From positions 1 to 64,000 of the forward strand of contig OY782506.1 of the NCBI GenBank assembly GCA_963677755.1: a DNA stretch of 64,000 nt, written 5' to 3'. This DNA is from JAIOSF01 sp963677755. Its GTDB lineage: Bacteria > Campylobacterota > Campylobacteria > Campylobacterales > Arcobacteraceae. The notes beneath the pieces were generated by a model. It saw only the letters and a list, made by a program, of their open reading frames with translations, was not told where the DNA came from and did not search any database. This document shows positions 50,823 through 59,565 of the stretch, piece after piece. Numbering within the stretch: position 1 is the first letter of the stretch; each line of letters begins with the position of its first letter. The position numbers and the translations under genes were made by a program.

Positions 50823-52028
50823 ATGATAACAATAGAAAATATTCAACAAGCAAAACAAAGACTAGAAACAATTATACAACCAACACCTACATCATATGCA
50901 CCCATTTTAAGTGCAAATAGTGGTGCAGAGGTATATTTAAAAAAAGAAAACTTACAACTTACAGGGAGTTTTAAACTTCGAGGTGCTTTTAATAAAATAG
51001 CAAAATTAAGTGATAGTGAAAGAGCAAAAGGTGTAGTTGCTGCAAGTGCTGGTAACCATGCTCAAGGTGTGGCATTTAGTTCTAAACATTTTGGTTGTGA
51101 AGCAACTATTGTGATGCCAGAAGCTACCCCACTACTAAAAGTAAGTGGTGTTCGATCTCATGGTGCAAATGTAGTTTTACATGGGTCGAATTATGATGAG
51201 GCATATAAATATGCTACTGATTTTGCAACAAAAAATGATAAAACTTTTGTACACCCATTTGCAGATGATGATGTGATTGCAGGGCAAGGAACTATTGGAT
51301 TAGAACTTTTAGAAGAGATAGAAGATATTGATGTAGCAATAATACCAATTGGTGGTGGTGGATTAATCTCTGGAATAGCAAGTGCATTTAAGCAACTGAA
51401 ACCATCAATTAAAATTGTAGGTGTTGTAGCAAGTGGAGCTAGAGCTATGAAAGAGTCTTTTGAAGCTAAAACACCTATAGATTCAGTCTCTGTAAAAACT
51501 ATAGCAGATGGTATTGCTGTAAGAGATGTAACCCCTAAAATGTTAGATAATGTTTTGGAACTAGTTGATGAGATTATAGAGGTTGAAGATACTGAAATAG
51601 CATCTGCAATTTTATTTTTACTGGAGCAACATAAGCTTGTAGTTGAAGGTGCTGGAGCAACAGGAACAGCTGCAGTTATGCACAATAAGTTAGATCTAAA
51701 AGGGAAAAAAGTAGTACTACCTTTAAGTGGTGGTAATATTGATGTAACTATGTTAGCACAAATTATCGAAAAAGGTTTAGTAAAATCTTCAAGAAAGATG
51801 AATTTAATCGTTACTCTTATAGATAAACCAGGAAGTTTAAAAATGCTTACACAAATCTTCGAGGAGTTGAGTGCTAATATTGTACAAATAGATTATGATA
51901 GAGATTCTGTAGCACTTGATTTTGGAGATGCAAATGTAACTATTGCTCTTGAAACAAAAGGGGAAGAGCATCAACAGTCAATAAGAGATAATCTTAAAAG
52001 TGCGGGATATAGATTTAACGAGTTATGA
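50823..52028 (+). CDS. ilvA: threonine dehydratase (ammonia-lyase)
   Basis: PLP enzyme converting threonine to 2-oxobutanoate, the first step towards isoleucine. 401 residues from the ATG at 50823; an in-frame start 18 bases earlier would lie over the -10 box. The PLP lysine is in GSFKLRGAFNK, the phosphate loop is GGGGLISG, and residues about 330-401 are an ACT domain (NLIVTLIDKPGSLKML) for regulation. Its stop overlaps the mutS7 ATG (ATGA), so the two genes are linked. Confidence 0.93.
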   Translation: MITIENIQQAKQRLETIIQPTPTSYAPILSANSGAEVYLKKENLQLTGSFKLRGAFNKIAKLSDSERAKGVVAASAGNHAQGVAFSSKHFGCEATIVMPEATPLLKVSGVRSHGANVVLHGSNYDEAYKYATDFATKNDKTFVHPFADDDVIAGQGTIGLELLEEIEDIDVAIIPIGGGGLISGIASAFKQLKPSIKIVGVVASGARAMKESFEAKTPIDSVSVKTIADGIAVRDVTPKMLDNVLELVDEIIEVEDTEIASAILFLLEQHKLVVEGAGATGTAAVMHNKLDLKGKKVVLPLSGGNIDVTMLAQIIEKGLVKSSRKMNLIVTLIDKPGSLKMLTQIFEELSANIVQIDYDRDSVALDFGDANVTIALETKGEEHQQSIRDNLKSAGYRFNEL

Positions 52029-54991
52029 AAGAAGAAATTCAAGGGATACTAGAAGATAAGTCAATTCTTTTAACACAGCAGTATTTTAAACTTCAACAAC
52101 TTTTTGAATCAAAGTATGGAAAAGATACTGTTGTTTTGATGGAGGTTGGAACTTTTTTTGAGACTTATGAAGTAAATAATGATGAGGAGCAAATAGGAAA
52201 AGCTAAAGAGATTGCAGAATTATTAAATATCCAACTCACACGAAAAAACAAATCGATCCTTGAAAACTCACAAACAAATCCTTTAATGGCAGGAGTACCT
52301 GCTGTATCTTTTGAAAAACATATAAATCGTATCATCCAAGAGCAAAAATACACAATAGCGATTATAAAACAAGTTGGAACGCCACCAAATGTTAGAAGAG
52401 TATTAGATGCTATAATATCTCCTGGGACAAACTTTGATTTTGCTGTTTCTAGTGATGAGAATAATATTACCTCAATTACAGTCGATATGGTGCGAGGAAA
52501 TTATCTTATAGGGTATAGTGCTATAGATGTGACTACAGGAAAATGTTTTTTCAATGAGATGTTTGGTACTAGCGAAGATCCAAGTTTTGCACTTGATGAG
52601 GTGTTTAACTATATGAATATGCACAAAACAAGTGAAGTGGTTATAACTTTTTGTGAAAAAAGCATTAATCAAAAAGAGGTATGCGAATATCTTGAACTCT
52701 CCCAAAAAACTTTTCATATCTCAACTATGCGACCTAAAATTGCGTATCAAAATGAGCTTTTTAGAAATGTATTTGATATACAATCACTTCTTACTCCAAT
52801 AGAGCATCTTAATATGGAGAGATTTGCCTTAGCTAGTGAAAGTTTGGCGATACTAATAGATTTTGTTATAGGACATGATAGTAAGATAATAGAGAAACTA
52901 TCTTTCCCTGTAAAACTTGATGTGAGTCGATATATCTATCTTGGAAACAATGCCTTAGAGCAGTTAAATATCTTAGAGATGCCCCATCAACCAAATCTCT
53001 TAAAGCTTATAAATAATACTGCAACTGCTATGGGGAAAAGACTTTTAAAAGAGAGACTTACTCATCCCATAAAAGATGAAAAAGAGTTAAATAGACGATA
53101 TAAGCTTAGTAGTGACTTGTATGACTATCACGCTCCTATAGAAAATAGTTTAAGTAATATTTATGATATAGAGAGACTCACAAGAAGAATTAAACTAAAT
53201 CGTCTTCACCCTTTTGAACTAAACTATTTGTATGATTCCTTAGGGAGTATTAAAGAGATAGTGAAGTTTATGGAGAACTATAACTTTGTAAAACCACCTT
53301 GTAGTAGTGAAGATATTGCTATTTTTATTAAAACTATTGAAGAGACTTTTGATCTAAGTTGTAGTGGGAAGTTTATGTTAAAAGATATCGATTCCAATAT
53401 GATAGAAAAAGGGATTGATAGTAAAATAGATGAGTTAATCAAACAGAATGAACTTTTAGAAGAGAAGCTTGATATTTTTGTAAATCATATTTTGAAATTT
53501 TTAAAAAGTGATGACAAAAATCTTATCTCTGTTACAAGACTGGGGAAAGAGGGGTTTTTTATAGGGCTTACAAAAAATAGATACTCCTCAATAAAAAAAG
53601 AGCTTTTGGAATCACATCTCATTATTGATGATGAGTTGTACCTATTTAAAGATTTCTCTATAAAAGTGCAAACTAATAGTGTGAAGATAACCAATAAACT
53701 TACCTCTACTATCTCAGACCAATATGTCCATAACTTACAAAAAATAATTGCACTCAATAAAGTGATATTTAAAGAGAAAATAGAATATTATGAGAAAAAG
53801 TTTGCCCCTATGCTTTTGGATTTGGTTGCTTTTATAGCTGAAGTTGATTTAACAGTATCAAATATAAAAACAGCAAAAAAATACAACTTTGTACAACCAA
53901 AGATCGTTAAACAAGAGGAAGTTAAAACAAACTTTTTAGAACTTATAGATTTAAGACATCCTATTATTGAAACAAGTGAAGAGAACGGTATCTATGTACC
54001 AAATGATATTGTACTTGGTGATTTAACAAAAGTATCAAAAGAGCATCAAGATAATTTGATTATCAAAAACTCAAGACCTGATAATATGCTTGACAATAAG
54101 ATGCATGGTATTTTACTCTATGGGATAAATAGTAGTGGGAAAAGTTCTCTGATGAAATCAATAGGGATAGCTGTTATCATGGCTCAAGCTGGTTTTTATG
54201 TGGCTTGTAAATCTATGCGATTTTGTTTGTTTGATGAGGTATTTACACGAATTTCTGGAAGTGACAATATCGCAAAAGGATTGTCCTCTTTTGCTGTTGA
54301 GATGTTGGAGTTAAAAAATATTTTTAATAGAGCAACATCAAACTCACTTATACTAGGAGATGAGATAAGTCATAGTACAGAAACTATGAGTGGAGTAAGT
54401 ATTGTTGCAAGTGCTATACTTAAACTTGCCTCTTTAAAATCACAATTTGTATTTGCTACACACTTACATCAACTTCCAGAGATAGAGGAGATAGAGAAGT
54501 TGAAAAATATCATCTGTTTACATTTAAGTGTATTGTACAATGAAGAGGATGATAAACTTGTCTTTAATAGAAAGTTATCCCATGGGAGTGGAAGTAGTAT
54601 GTATGGTTTAGAGTTTGCAAAGTCTTTACATATGGATAGGGAATTTTTAAGTGTTGCAAATAGTATCCGAAAACGACTTACGGATGACTATGATACTTTA
54701 GAGAGATTATCTCAAAAGAAAACTAGCACATATAATAAAGATTTATATGTTACTTCGTGTGCTATATGTGGAGCAAAAGTTGATGATGTTCACCATATCA
54801 AAGAGCAACAAACAGCAGATGATAAAGGTTTTATAGGACACATAAATCAAAACCATAAATTTAATCTTATACCACTTTGTAAAAAACATCATAAGTTAGT
54901 GCATGAGGGGAAGATAAATATAAATGGGTTTGTAACAACCTCTAAAGGGTTAGAGCTTCATTATTCAGATTTAGAAAGTAAATCTAACTGA
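52025..54991 (+). CDS. MutS-family protein with C-terminal HNH nuclease (MutS7 type)
   Basis: 988 residues. The N-terminal mismatch-recognition domain has the F-x-E motif (VGTFFETYE, about 41-49), so this is not MutS2. Core and clamp regions follow. The ATPase has Walker A GINSSGKSS (about 699-707), DEVFTRISGSDNIAKGLSSFAVEM, and the Walker B/D region LILGDEISHST. Residues about 912-975 are an HNH nuclease with zinc pairs CAIC and CKKHH and the DVHHI motif. This build matches MutS7, described from Campylobacterota, giant viruses and octocoral mitochondria. No mutL is present. It is translationally coupled to ilvA. Confidence 0.9.
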   Translation: MKEEIQGILEDKSILLTQQYFKLQQLFESKYGKDTVVLMEVGTFFETYEVNNDEEQIGKAKEIAELLNIQLTRKNKSILENSQTNPLMAGVPAVSFEKHINRIIQEQKYTIAIIKQVGTPPNVRRVLDAIISPGTNFDFAVSSDENNITSITVDMVRGNYLIGYSAIDVTTGKCFFNEMFGTSEDPSFALDEVFNYMNMHKTSEVVITFCEKSINQKEVCEYLELSQKTFHISTMRPKIAYQNELFRNVFDIQSLLTPIEHLNMERFALASESLAILIDFVIGHDSKIIEKLSFPVKLDVSRYIYLGNNALEQLNILEMPHQPNLLKLINNTATAMGKRLLKERLTHPIKDEKELNRRYKLSSDLYDYHAPIENSLSNIYDIERLTRRIKLNRLHPFELNYLYDSLGSIKEIVKFMENYNFVKPPCSSEDIAIFIKTIEETFDLSCSGKFMLKDIDSNMIEKGIDSKIDELIKQNELLEEKLDIFVNHILKFLKSDDKNLISVTRLGKEGFFIGLTKNRYSSIKKELLESHLIIDDELYLFKDFSIKVQTNSVKITNKLTSTISDQYVHNLQKIIALNKVIFKEKIEYYEKKFAPMLLDLVAFIAEVDLTVSNIKTAKKYNFVQPKIVKQEEVKTNFLELIDLRHPIIETSEENGIYVPNDIVLGDLTKVSKEHQDNLIIKNSRPDNMLDNKMHGILLYGINSSGKSSLMKSIGIAVIMAQAGFYVACKSMRFCLFDEVFTRISGSDNIAKGLSSFAVEMLELKNIFNRATSNSLILGDEISHSTETMSGVSIVASAILKLASLKSQFVFATHLHQLPEIEEIEKLKNIICLHLSVLYNEEDDKLVFNRKLSHGSGSSMYGLEFAKSLHMDREFLSVANSIRKRLTDDYDTLERLSQKKTSTYNKDLYVTSCAICGAKVDDVHHIKEQQTADDKGFIGHINQNHKFNLIPLCKKHHKLVHEGKININGFVTTSKGLELHYSDLESKSN

Positions 54992-55018
54992 ACCTTAATT
55001 TTATAAAGAGTATTTGAA

Positions 55019-55052
55019 AACCTTTACTATCTACTATAAGACAGTAAAGGTT
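55019..55052. terminator. bidirectional hairpin between mutS7 and the membrane-protein gene
   Basis: AACCTTTACT (55019-55028) pairs with AGTAAAGGTT (55043-55052). Inside, TCT and AGA extend the stem. It lies between the converging stops at 54991 and 55059. T runs are short on both sides, so terminator strength is uncertain. Confidence 0.6.
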
Positions 55053-55058
55053 AAAGTG

Positions 55059-55502
55059 TTATTCTTTTCCAGTAGTTGTTAATATATAGTTTTTATACAT
55101 ATAGTAACCTGTTCCGATTATATATACGAACCAACCTAGAATAGGAATAAAAATCAATAGAGTAATAACAAAATGAATCAGTGTAGGAATTATTGCTGTT
55201 CCAAATGATTGCTTTGCTAAGGCAACTCTTGATATTAAAGTTCCTATAAATCCAAAAAAGAAAGTTAGTGCTATTGCAACTAAGCCAAATGCAGTATTTG
55301 CATTTTCTTGAGCATGATCTCGAACAGTATAAATATCCACTGCTTTGTTTTCATCATCTATATTAAAATCAACTTTTAAATCTTTTTTTAACTCTACATC
55401 TTCTTTAAAAGACTCTTTGTTAAAATCATATCTATTCCCATCGTCGCCTGAAATAGTACCTGTATTTGAACTATTATCAAAACCTAATATTCTTCCTGTC
55501 AT
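55059..55502 (-). CDS. membrane protein with cold-shock-like N-terminal domain
   Basis: 147 residues. Residues 1 to about 60 look like a small beta-barrel of the cold-shock type (GRILGFDNSSNTGTISGDDGNRYDF ... VDFNIDDENKAVDI). Two to three membrane helices follow (about 72-90 and 100-130). Similar fusions of a cold-shock-like domain to a membrane part exist widely; the role is unknown. AAAAGGAT precedes the ATG. Second gene of a minus-strand pair lying between intact mutS7 and a mutS7 remnant. Confidence 0.7.
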   Translation of the reverse strand: MTGRILGFDNSSNTGTISGDDGNRYDFNKESFKEDVELKKDLKVDFNIDDENKAVDIYTVRDHAQENANTAFGLVAIALTFFFGFIGTLISRVALAKQSFGTAIIPTLIHFVITLLIFIPILGWFVYIIGTGYYMYKNYILTTTGKE

Positions 55503-55522
55503 CTATACTATCCTTTTCTAAT

Positions 55523-55768
55523 TTATGCGATAGCAGGTTTTTTTGCAAATTTAATACCTACAAGAAGTAGTATTATCCCAGCAATTGACATTCCACCAAA
55601 CTTAGCCCATAATGCACCCATTGAAGTACCTTGCATAGCTAGTCCCATTTTTATCATAGGATTATTTGCATCAACACCAAGTAGGTCAACAACATTTAAT
55701 AACCCAAGTCCTCCAACAACTAATCCTATAAGAATCATTATAATTCCTACAATTTGTTTACTTTCCAT
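55523..55768 (-). CDS. small two-helix membrane protein
   Basis: 81 residues from the ATG at 55768, which has AAAAGGAACGA before it; a longer open frame adds 13 unlikely residues. Two membrane helices (about 5-27 and 54-72) with a glycine-rich turn (GLVVGGLGLLNVV; LWAKFGGMSIAGIIL). Resembles short DUF3185-like membrane proteins, but I cannot confirm the family. 20 bases upstream of the cold-shock-like membrane gene and probably co-transcribed. Confidence 0.6.
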   Translation of the reverse strand: MESKQIVGIIMILIGLVVGGLGLLNVVDLLGVDANNPMIKMGLAMQGTSMGALWAKFGGMSIAGIILLLVGIKFAKKPAIA

Positions 55769-55848
55769 TATCGTTCCTTTTTTTGAGTAAAAGTATATCT
55801 TGTTCAACTTTATAATTCTTTAAAATAACTAAAAAAATAATAATAAAT

Positions 55849-55956
55849 ATAAAAATTAATATTTTTAGCTATTAAAAATATCATAAGTAAAAAAACATTA
55901 ATAAATTTGTAACCACTTCTAAAGGTTTGGAGCTGCATTATAGTACTGTAGAATAG
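55849..55956 (+). pseudogene. decayed 3' end of a second mutS7-HNH gene
   Basis: Codons at 55897-55956 read INKFVTTSKGLELHYSTVE then stop. The intact MutS7 C-terminus reads INGFVTTSKGLELHYSDLE. Of the 14 identical residues before the Ser, six codons differ only at synonymous positions or are otherwise changed (ACA/ACC, ACC/ACT, GGG/GGT, TTA/TTG, CTT/CTG). Further upstream in the same frame K-Y-H-K with stop codons at 55873 and 55888 corresponds to the KKHHK of the HNH zinc site, so weaker similarity reaches about 55849. The frame is broken; no start exists. It is the remnant of a diverged homologue rather than a recent copy. Confidence 0.75.
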
Positions 55957-56012
55957 TTATTATAAATATAACTACAAAACCAAAATAATTAATATTAGTT
56001 TATGGTTTCTAT

Positions 56013-56055
56013 GATAAAATTTGTATAAGATGAATGGTGGTTAGTAACCATTCAC
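56013..56055 (+). promoter_or_regulatory. hpf promoter and 5' hairpin
   Basis: Extended -10 TGATAAAAT (56013-56021) predicts a start near 56028. TGAATGGT (56032-56039) then pairs perfectly with ACCATTCA (56048-56055), placing a hairpin at the very 5' end of the mRNA. The AAGGAG ribosome site (56065) is left free. A second possible -10 (TATAAG, 56025) would start inside the hairpin. Confidence 0.5.
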
Positions 56056-56075
56056 TTTAATACAAGGAGAATACT

Positions 56076-56618
56076 ATGAATACAAGTATAGTAGGAAGAC
56101 ATGTTACTTTAACAGATGATTTAAAATTACATATAGAAAGCACAATAGATACATTTAAAAAATACAATTTAGATATGATATCTGTAAATGCAATTGTTTC
56201 TCAAGAACAAAAAAATGGTAAAAATGTGATAACATTTGAATATGTTTTAAATATTGCAAATATTGATACAGTTGTTGTTAAACAAAGAGATAAAGATTTA
56301 CATAGTGCGATTGATATAGCTACAGATAGAGTTTGTAAAATATTAAGAAGACATGCAGATAAAATAAAAGCACATGATGCTACAAAACTTACAGATTTAG
56401 AGATTGCAGAGCAAGAAGATAGTGTAGCAAAAGAGCTTGAAAAATTAGATTCTGAAATTGTACCTATGAAATTAGAATCTTATAAGCCAGTTGAGATAGA
56501 AGAAGCATTATCAGATTTAAAAAGTAGTGATGCTCACTTCAAAGTATTCTATGATATGGATGATAATTTTAGAGTATTATATAAAATGAAAGATGGAAAA
56601 AATTTCGGTTTATATTAA
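56076..56618 (+). CDS. hpf: ribosome hibernation promoting factor, long form
   Basis: 180 residues. The N-terminal domain (1 to about 100) is the YfiA/HPF ribosome-binding fold (IVGRHVTLTDDLKLHIESTIDTFKKY; DKDLHSAIDIATDRV). The C-terminal domain (about 125-180: VPMKLESYKPVEIEEAL ... FKVFYDMDDNFRVLYKMKDGKNFGLY) makes it the long type, which alone dimerises 70S ribosomes into 100S. Single gene with its own promoter and a strong terminator. Confidence 0.94.
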   Translation: MNTSIVGRHVTLTDDLKLHIESTIDTFKKYNLDMISVNAIVSQEQKNGKNVITFEYVLNIANIDTVVVKQRDKDLHSAIDIATDRVCKILRRHADKIKAHDATKLTDLEIAEQEDSVAKELEKLDSEIVPMKLESYKPVEIEEALSDLKSSDAHFKVFYDMDDNFRVLYKMKDGKNFGLY

Positions 56619-56637
56619 TAAAACGCTAAAAATTTAG

Positions 56638-56668
56638 AAAAGGTTAAGTTCACGCTTAACCTTTTTTT
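56638..56668 (+). terminator. intrinsic terminator of hpf
   Basis: AAAAGGTTAAG (56638-56648) pairs perfectly with CTTAACCTTTT (56655-56665) across a six-base loop and runs on into T. This is the clearest rho-independent terminator in the window, 20 bases after the hpf stop. Confidence 0.92.
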
Positions 56669-56794
56669 ATGGAAAATTCAAATTTGTATAAACCTAGTAA
56701 AATAATTTATATAATAAGTATGTATATTTGATACAAAGGGTAAAATATAATATTAAACAAAATAATAATTTTAGAATATAAAGTATATTTGTAC

Positions 56795-56800
56795 TATAAT
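56795..56800 (+). promoter_or_regulatory. -10 box of the NIT/CZB chemoreceptor gene
   Basis: TATAAT at 56795-56800 in an AT-only context, about 57 bases before the ATG at 56857, which has TAAGGAAA upstream. The whole 56669-56856 interval is very AT-rich and shows no open frame. Confidence 0.45.
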
Positions 56801-56856
56801 TATTATTAAAACTTATATATAATAAGTAGTAATTATTAATTTAATAAGGAAATACA

Positions 56857-59514
56857 ATGCAAAAAATTTTAGGAAATTTATCTTTAAAAACGAAACTTCA
56901 AATACTTACTTTTATCCCTATGGCAGGGTTGTTATATTTTATTATAACTACAGTTATACATTCTTATACTCAAACCCAAGAGATGAATAGACTCTCTCCT
57001 TTAGTAGCAGTGACAAATAATATTGCAAAAATTTTAAATGAACAGCAAATAGAGAGAGCATACACAGCAGGTTTTATAAGTAGTCACGGAGAAAATTTTG
57101 AAAATGAACTTTTAGAACAGAAAAAGAAAGTTGACAAACTTTATACTGATACAAAAAAATTTGTTATTAATATGGAAGTTAAAGAGGAGATAAAAAATTT
57201 AATTGAAAAACAAACAACTTCTGTTTATAAAAGACTCAATGGCGTAAGAGCAGAGATTAGAAAAGATAATATTGATAATGTGAGAGCGACAAATGCACTT
57301 AATTTTTATACTTCAATGAATAATAGTTTGCTTGAAACACTCCTATTATTGACACATTATAGTGATAATGCAAAAATCACATCTCAAATATTTACATACT
57401 ATAATATATTGGCAACTAAAGATGATACAGAGTTGATTCGTTCTTATGGACTCAATACTATTAATGAACTCGATAATATAACAGATGAAAATGATAACAG
57501 TAAAAATATTTTATATGGACAAATAAAACTAAAGTCGGTTCTCACATCAGAAGAGTTAAAACTTGTTGTATTTTTAAAAGTAGCAAACAAAGATACTCTT
57601 GAATTTTATAATAAATTAATGAAATCAACAAACTTAGATAACTACAATGAATTTGTAAGATCATTAGCAAATGATGATGATTTAGATTTATATCAAGGTG
57701 AAGGGGAGAGCTTTTTTCAACTTGCAACACAAAAGGTTGTATTATTTAAAAAAATTGAAGAACATGTTTCAAATAATATAAAAAATGATATAGAAACATT
57801 AAAAAGAAATGCTCAAAATAGTTTTGTAAGTAATGTTATTTTAGGTGTTGTAATACTTATTCTTACACTTATAATGGGATTAATGATATATAAAAGAATT
57901 GATTCTGATATGAAATTACTTAAAACAAATTTATTAGACTTCTTTGATTTTGTTTCTAAAAAACAAGATGATATTACAATAAAAGATGTTGAGGGAAGTG
58001 ATGAATTTGCAATACTTATTAATACAATCAATAAGGAGGCTTTAAAAACAAAAGAATTAGCAAGTAAAGATAATATTGTATTAAAAGAGATTGATGAAAC
58101 AATAAGTAGAGTTGAAAATGGATTTTTTACCTATAATATTAAATCAGAAGCGGGAAGTGATTCTGTAAAATTATTAAAAGACAATGTTAATAATATGATA
58201 AATACAACAAAAGAGAAACTAGACACATTAAATCTTATATTAGAATCATATGGTCAGTATCAGTATGATTTCAAATTAAATGACACTCAAAGAAAAGGGA
58301 TGGCTGGAGATATTGGTACATTAAGTACATCTTTGCTTGCTTTGGGTGAAGATATTTCAATCTTTATGGCAACATTTAGTAATGTAGTAGATAATTTAAA
58401 TCATAATACAAATATCTTATTAGATACATCTTCCTCTCTTTCAAATTCTTCAAATAAACAAGCAGCTTCTTTAGAAGAAACGGCGGCATCGATAGATGAT
58501 ATAACTACAACAATTAAGTCAAATACTTCACATGTAGCAAAAATGTCAAATATCTCCGATGAACTCCAAAGTAAAGCTAACAAAGGAAATACACTTGCTA
58601 ATGATACATCAAAAGCAATGGTTGAAATTAATGAAAAAATAAATCAAATAAACGATGCAATTAGTGTTATTGATCAAATTGCATTCCAAACAAATATTTT
58701 AAGTTTAAATGCTGCAGTTGAAGCTGCAACTGCAGGTGAAGCAGGAAAAGGTTTTGCAGTTGTAGCACAGGAGGTTCGAAATTTAGCTTCAAGAAGTGCA
58801 GAAGCAGCAAATGAGATTAAACAACTTGTTGAAGATGCAACACTAAAAGCAACAACAGGAAAAGAGATATCTGTAACTATGATAGATGGCTATAGTGAAT
58901 TAAATGATAAAATTACACAAACAAAAACAATTATTGATGATGTAACAGTTGCTTCAAAAGATCAACAAAATAAGATAGAACAAATTAATGCAGCAATATC
59001 TCAAATAGATACAATGACGCAAGAAAATGCCACAAGTGCAACAAGCTTAAATACAATATCAGCAGAAGTAGAAAAACTTTCAAAAGAGATAGAAGAAACT
59101 ATAGCCCAAGCACAATTTAATGATGAATATAAAAAAATAGTATGTAACCCAAATCTTGCTCATACAATCTCATCATACAAGAGATACCACATCTCTTTTA
59201 AAAGTGATAATTTTAAAAGACTTAATGAGTTTGCAGATTTTAAAGTAGTTGACCATCAAAATTGTGATATGGCAAAATGGATTTTAGAGCAAGAAAATAA
59301 TCAAGAACCATTTACAAAATTATCTTCATGGGGTGACTTGAAAACTACGCATGAAAATTTTCATAAAAGTGTACAAGAGTATATCACTGGAAATGCAACT
59401 AATGTAGAACAAAAATTACAAGAGAAAAAAGCACTAGAGATTGAAGAAAATACATTAAATGTATTTGAAAAATTAAATAGTATTTTAAGAGATAATTGTA
59501 GTAAAAACTATTGA
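56857..59514 (+). CDS. methyl-accepting chemotaxis protein, NIT sensor and CZB domain
   Basis: 885 residues. Membrane helices at about 15-35 and 322-343 enclose a periplasmic helical domain that looks like a nitrate/nitrite (NIT) sensor (ILNEQQIERAYTAGFISSHGE). A HAMP-like and coiled region leads to the signalling domain with the hairpin tip IDQIAFQTNILSLNAAVEAA and GEAGKGFAVVAQEVRNLA. The C-terminus (about 765-860) is a chemoreceptor zinc-binding (CZB) domain: HISFKSDNFKRL, DHQNCDMAKWI and THENFHKSV. Monocistronic. NIT ligand is inferred from the family only. Confidence 0.87.
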   Translation: MQKILGNLSLKTKLQILTFIPMAGLLYFIITTVIHSYTQTQEMNRLSPLVAVTNNIAKILNEQQIERAYTAGFISSHGENFENELLEQKKKVDKLYTDTKKFVINMEVKEEIKNLIEKQTTSVYKRLNGVRAEIRKDNIDNVRATNALNFYTSMNNSLLETLLLLTHYSDNAKITSQIFTYYNILATKDDTELIRSYGLNTINELDNITDENDNSKNILYGQIKLKSVLTSEELKLVVFLKVANKDTLEFYNKLMKSTNLDNYNEFVRSLANDDDLDLYQGEGESFFQLATQKVVLFKKIEEHVSNNIKNDIETLKRNAQNSFVSNVILGVVILILTLIMGLMIYKRIDSDMKLLKTNLLDFFDFVSKKQDDITIKDVEGSDEFAILINTINKEALKTKELASKDNIVLKEIDETISRVENGFFTYNIKSEAGSDSVKLLKDNVNNMINTTKEKLDTLNLILESYGQYQYDFKLNDTQRKGMAGDIGTLSTSLLALGEDISIFMATFSNVVDNLNHNTNILLDTSSSLSNSSNKQAASLEETAASIDDITTTIKSNTSHVAKMSNISDELQSKANKGNTLANDTSKAMVEINEKINQINDAISVIDQIAFQTNILSLNAAVEAATAGEAGKGFAVVAQEVRNLASRSAEAANEIKQLVEDATLKATTGKEISVTMIDGYSELNDKITQTKTIIDDVTVASKDQQNKIEQINAAISQIDTMTQENATSATSLNTISAEVEKLSKEIEETIAQAQFNDEYKKIVCNPNLAHTISSYKRYHISFKSDNFKRLNEFADFKVVDHQNCDMAKWILEQENNQEPFTKLSSWGDLKTTHENFHKSVQEYITGNATNVEQKLQEKKALEIEENTLNVFEKLNSILRDNCSKNY

Positions 59515-59565
59515 AAAATTAAGTTTAATAGTATACTATATGAAAAACTAAATAAAGTAGTATAG

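Noticed and set aside
51191..51685. 164-codon open frame on the minus strand within ilvA
   Set aside because: Ser/Ile/Pro-rich mirror of the PLP-enzyme coding sequence; no sign of independent coding.
59528..59539. 12-base palindrome ATAGTATACTAT upstream of purN
   Set aside because: Short, AT-only apart from one G and one C, single occurrence; likely part of a promoter region or chance.
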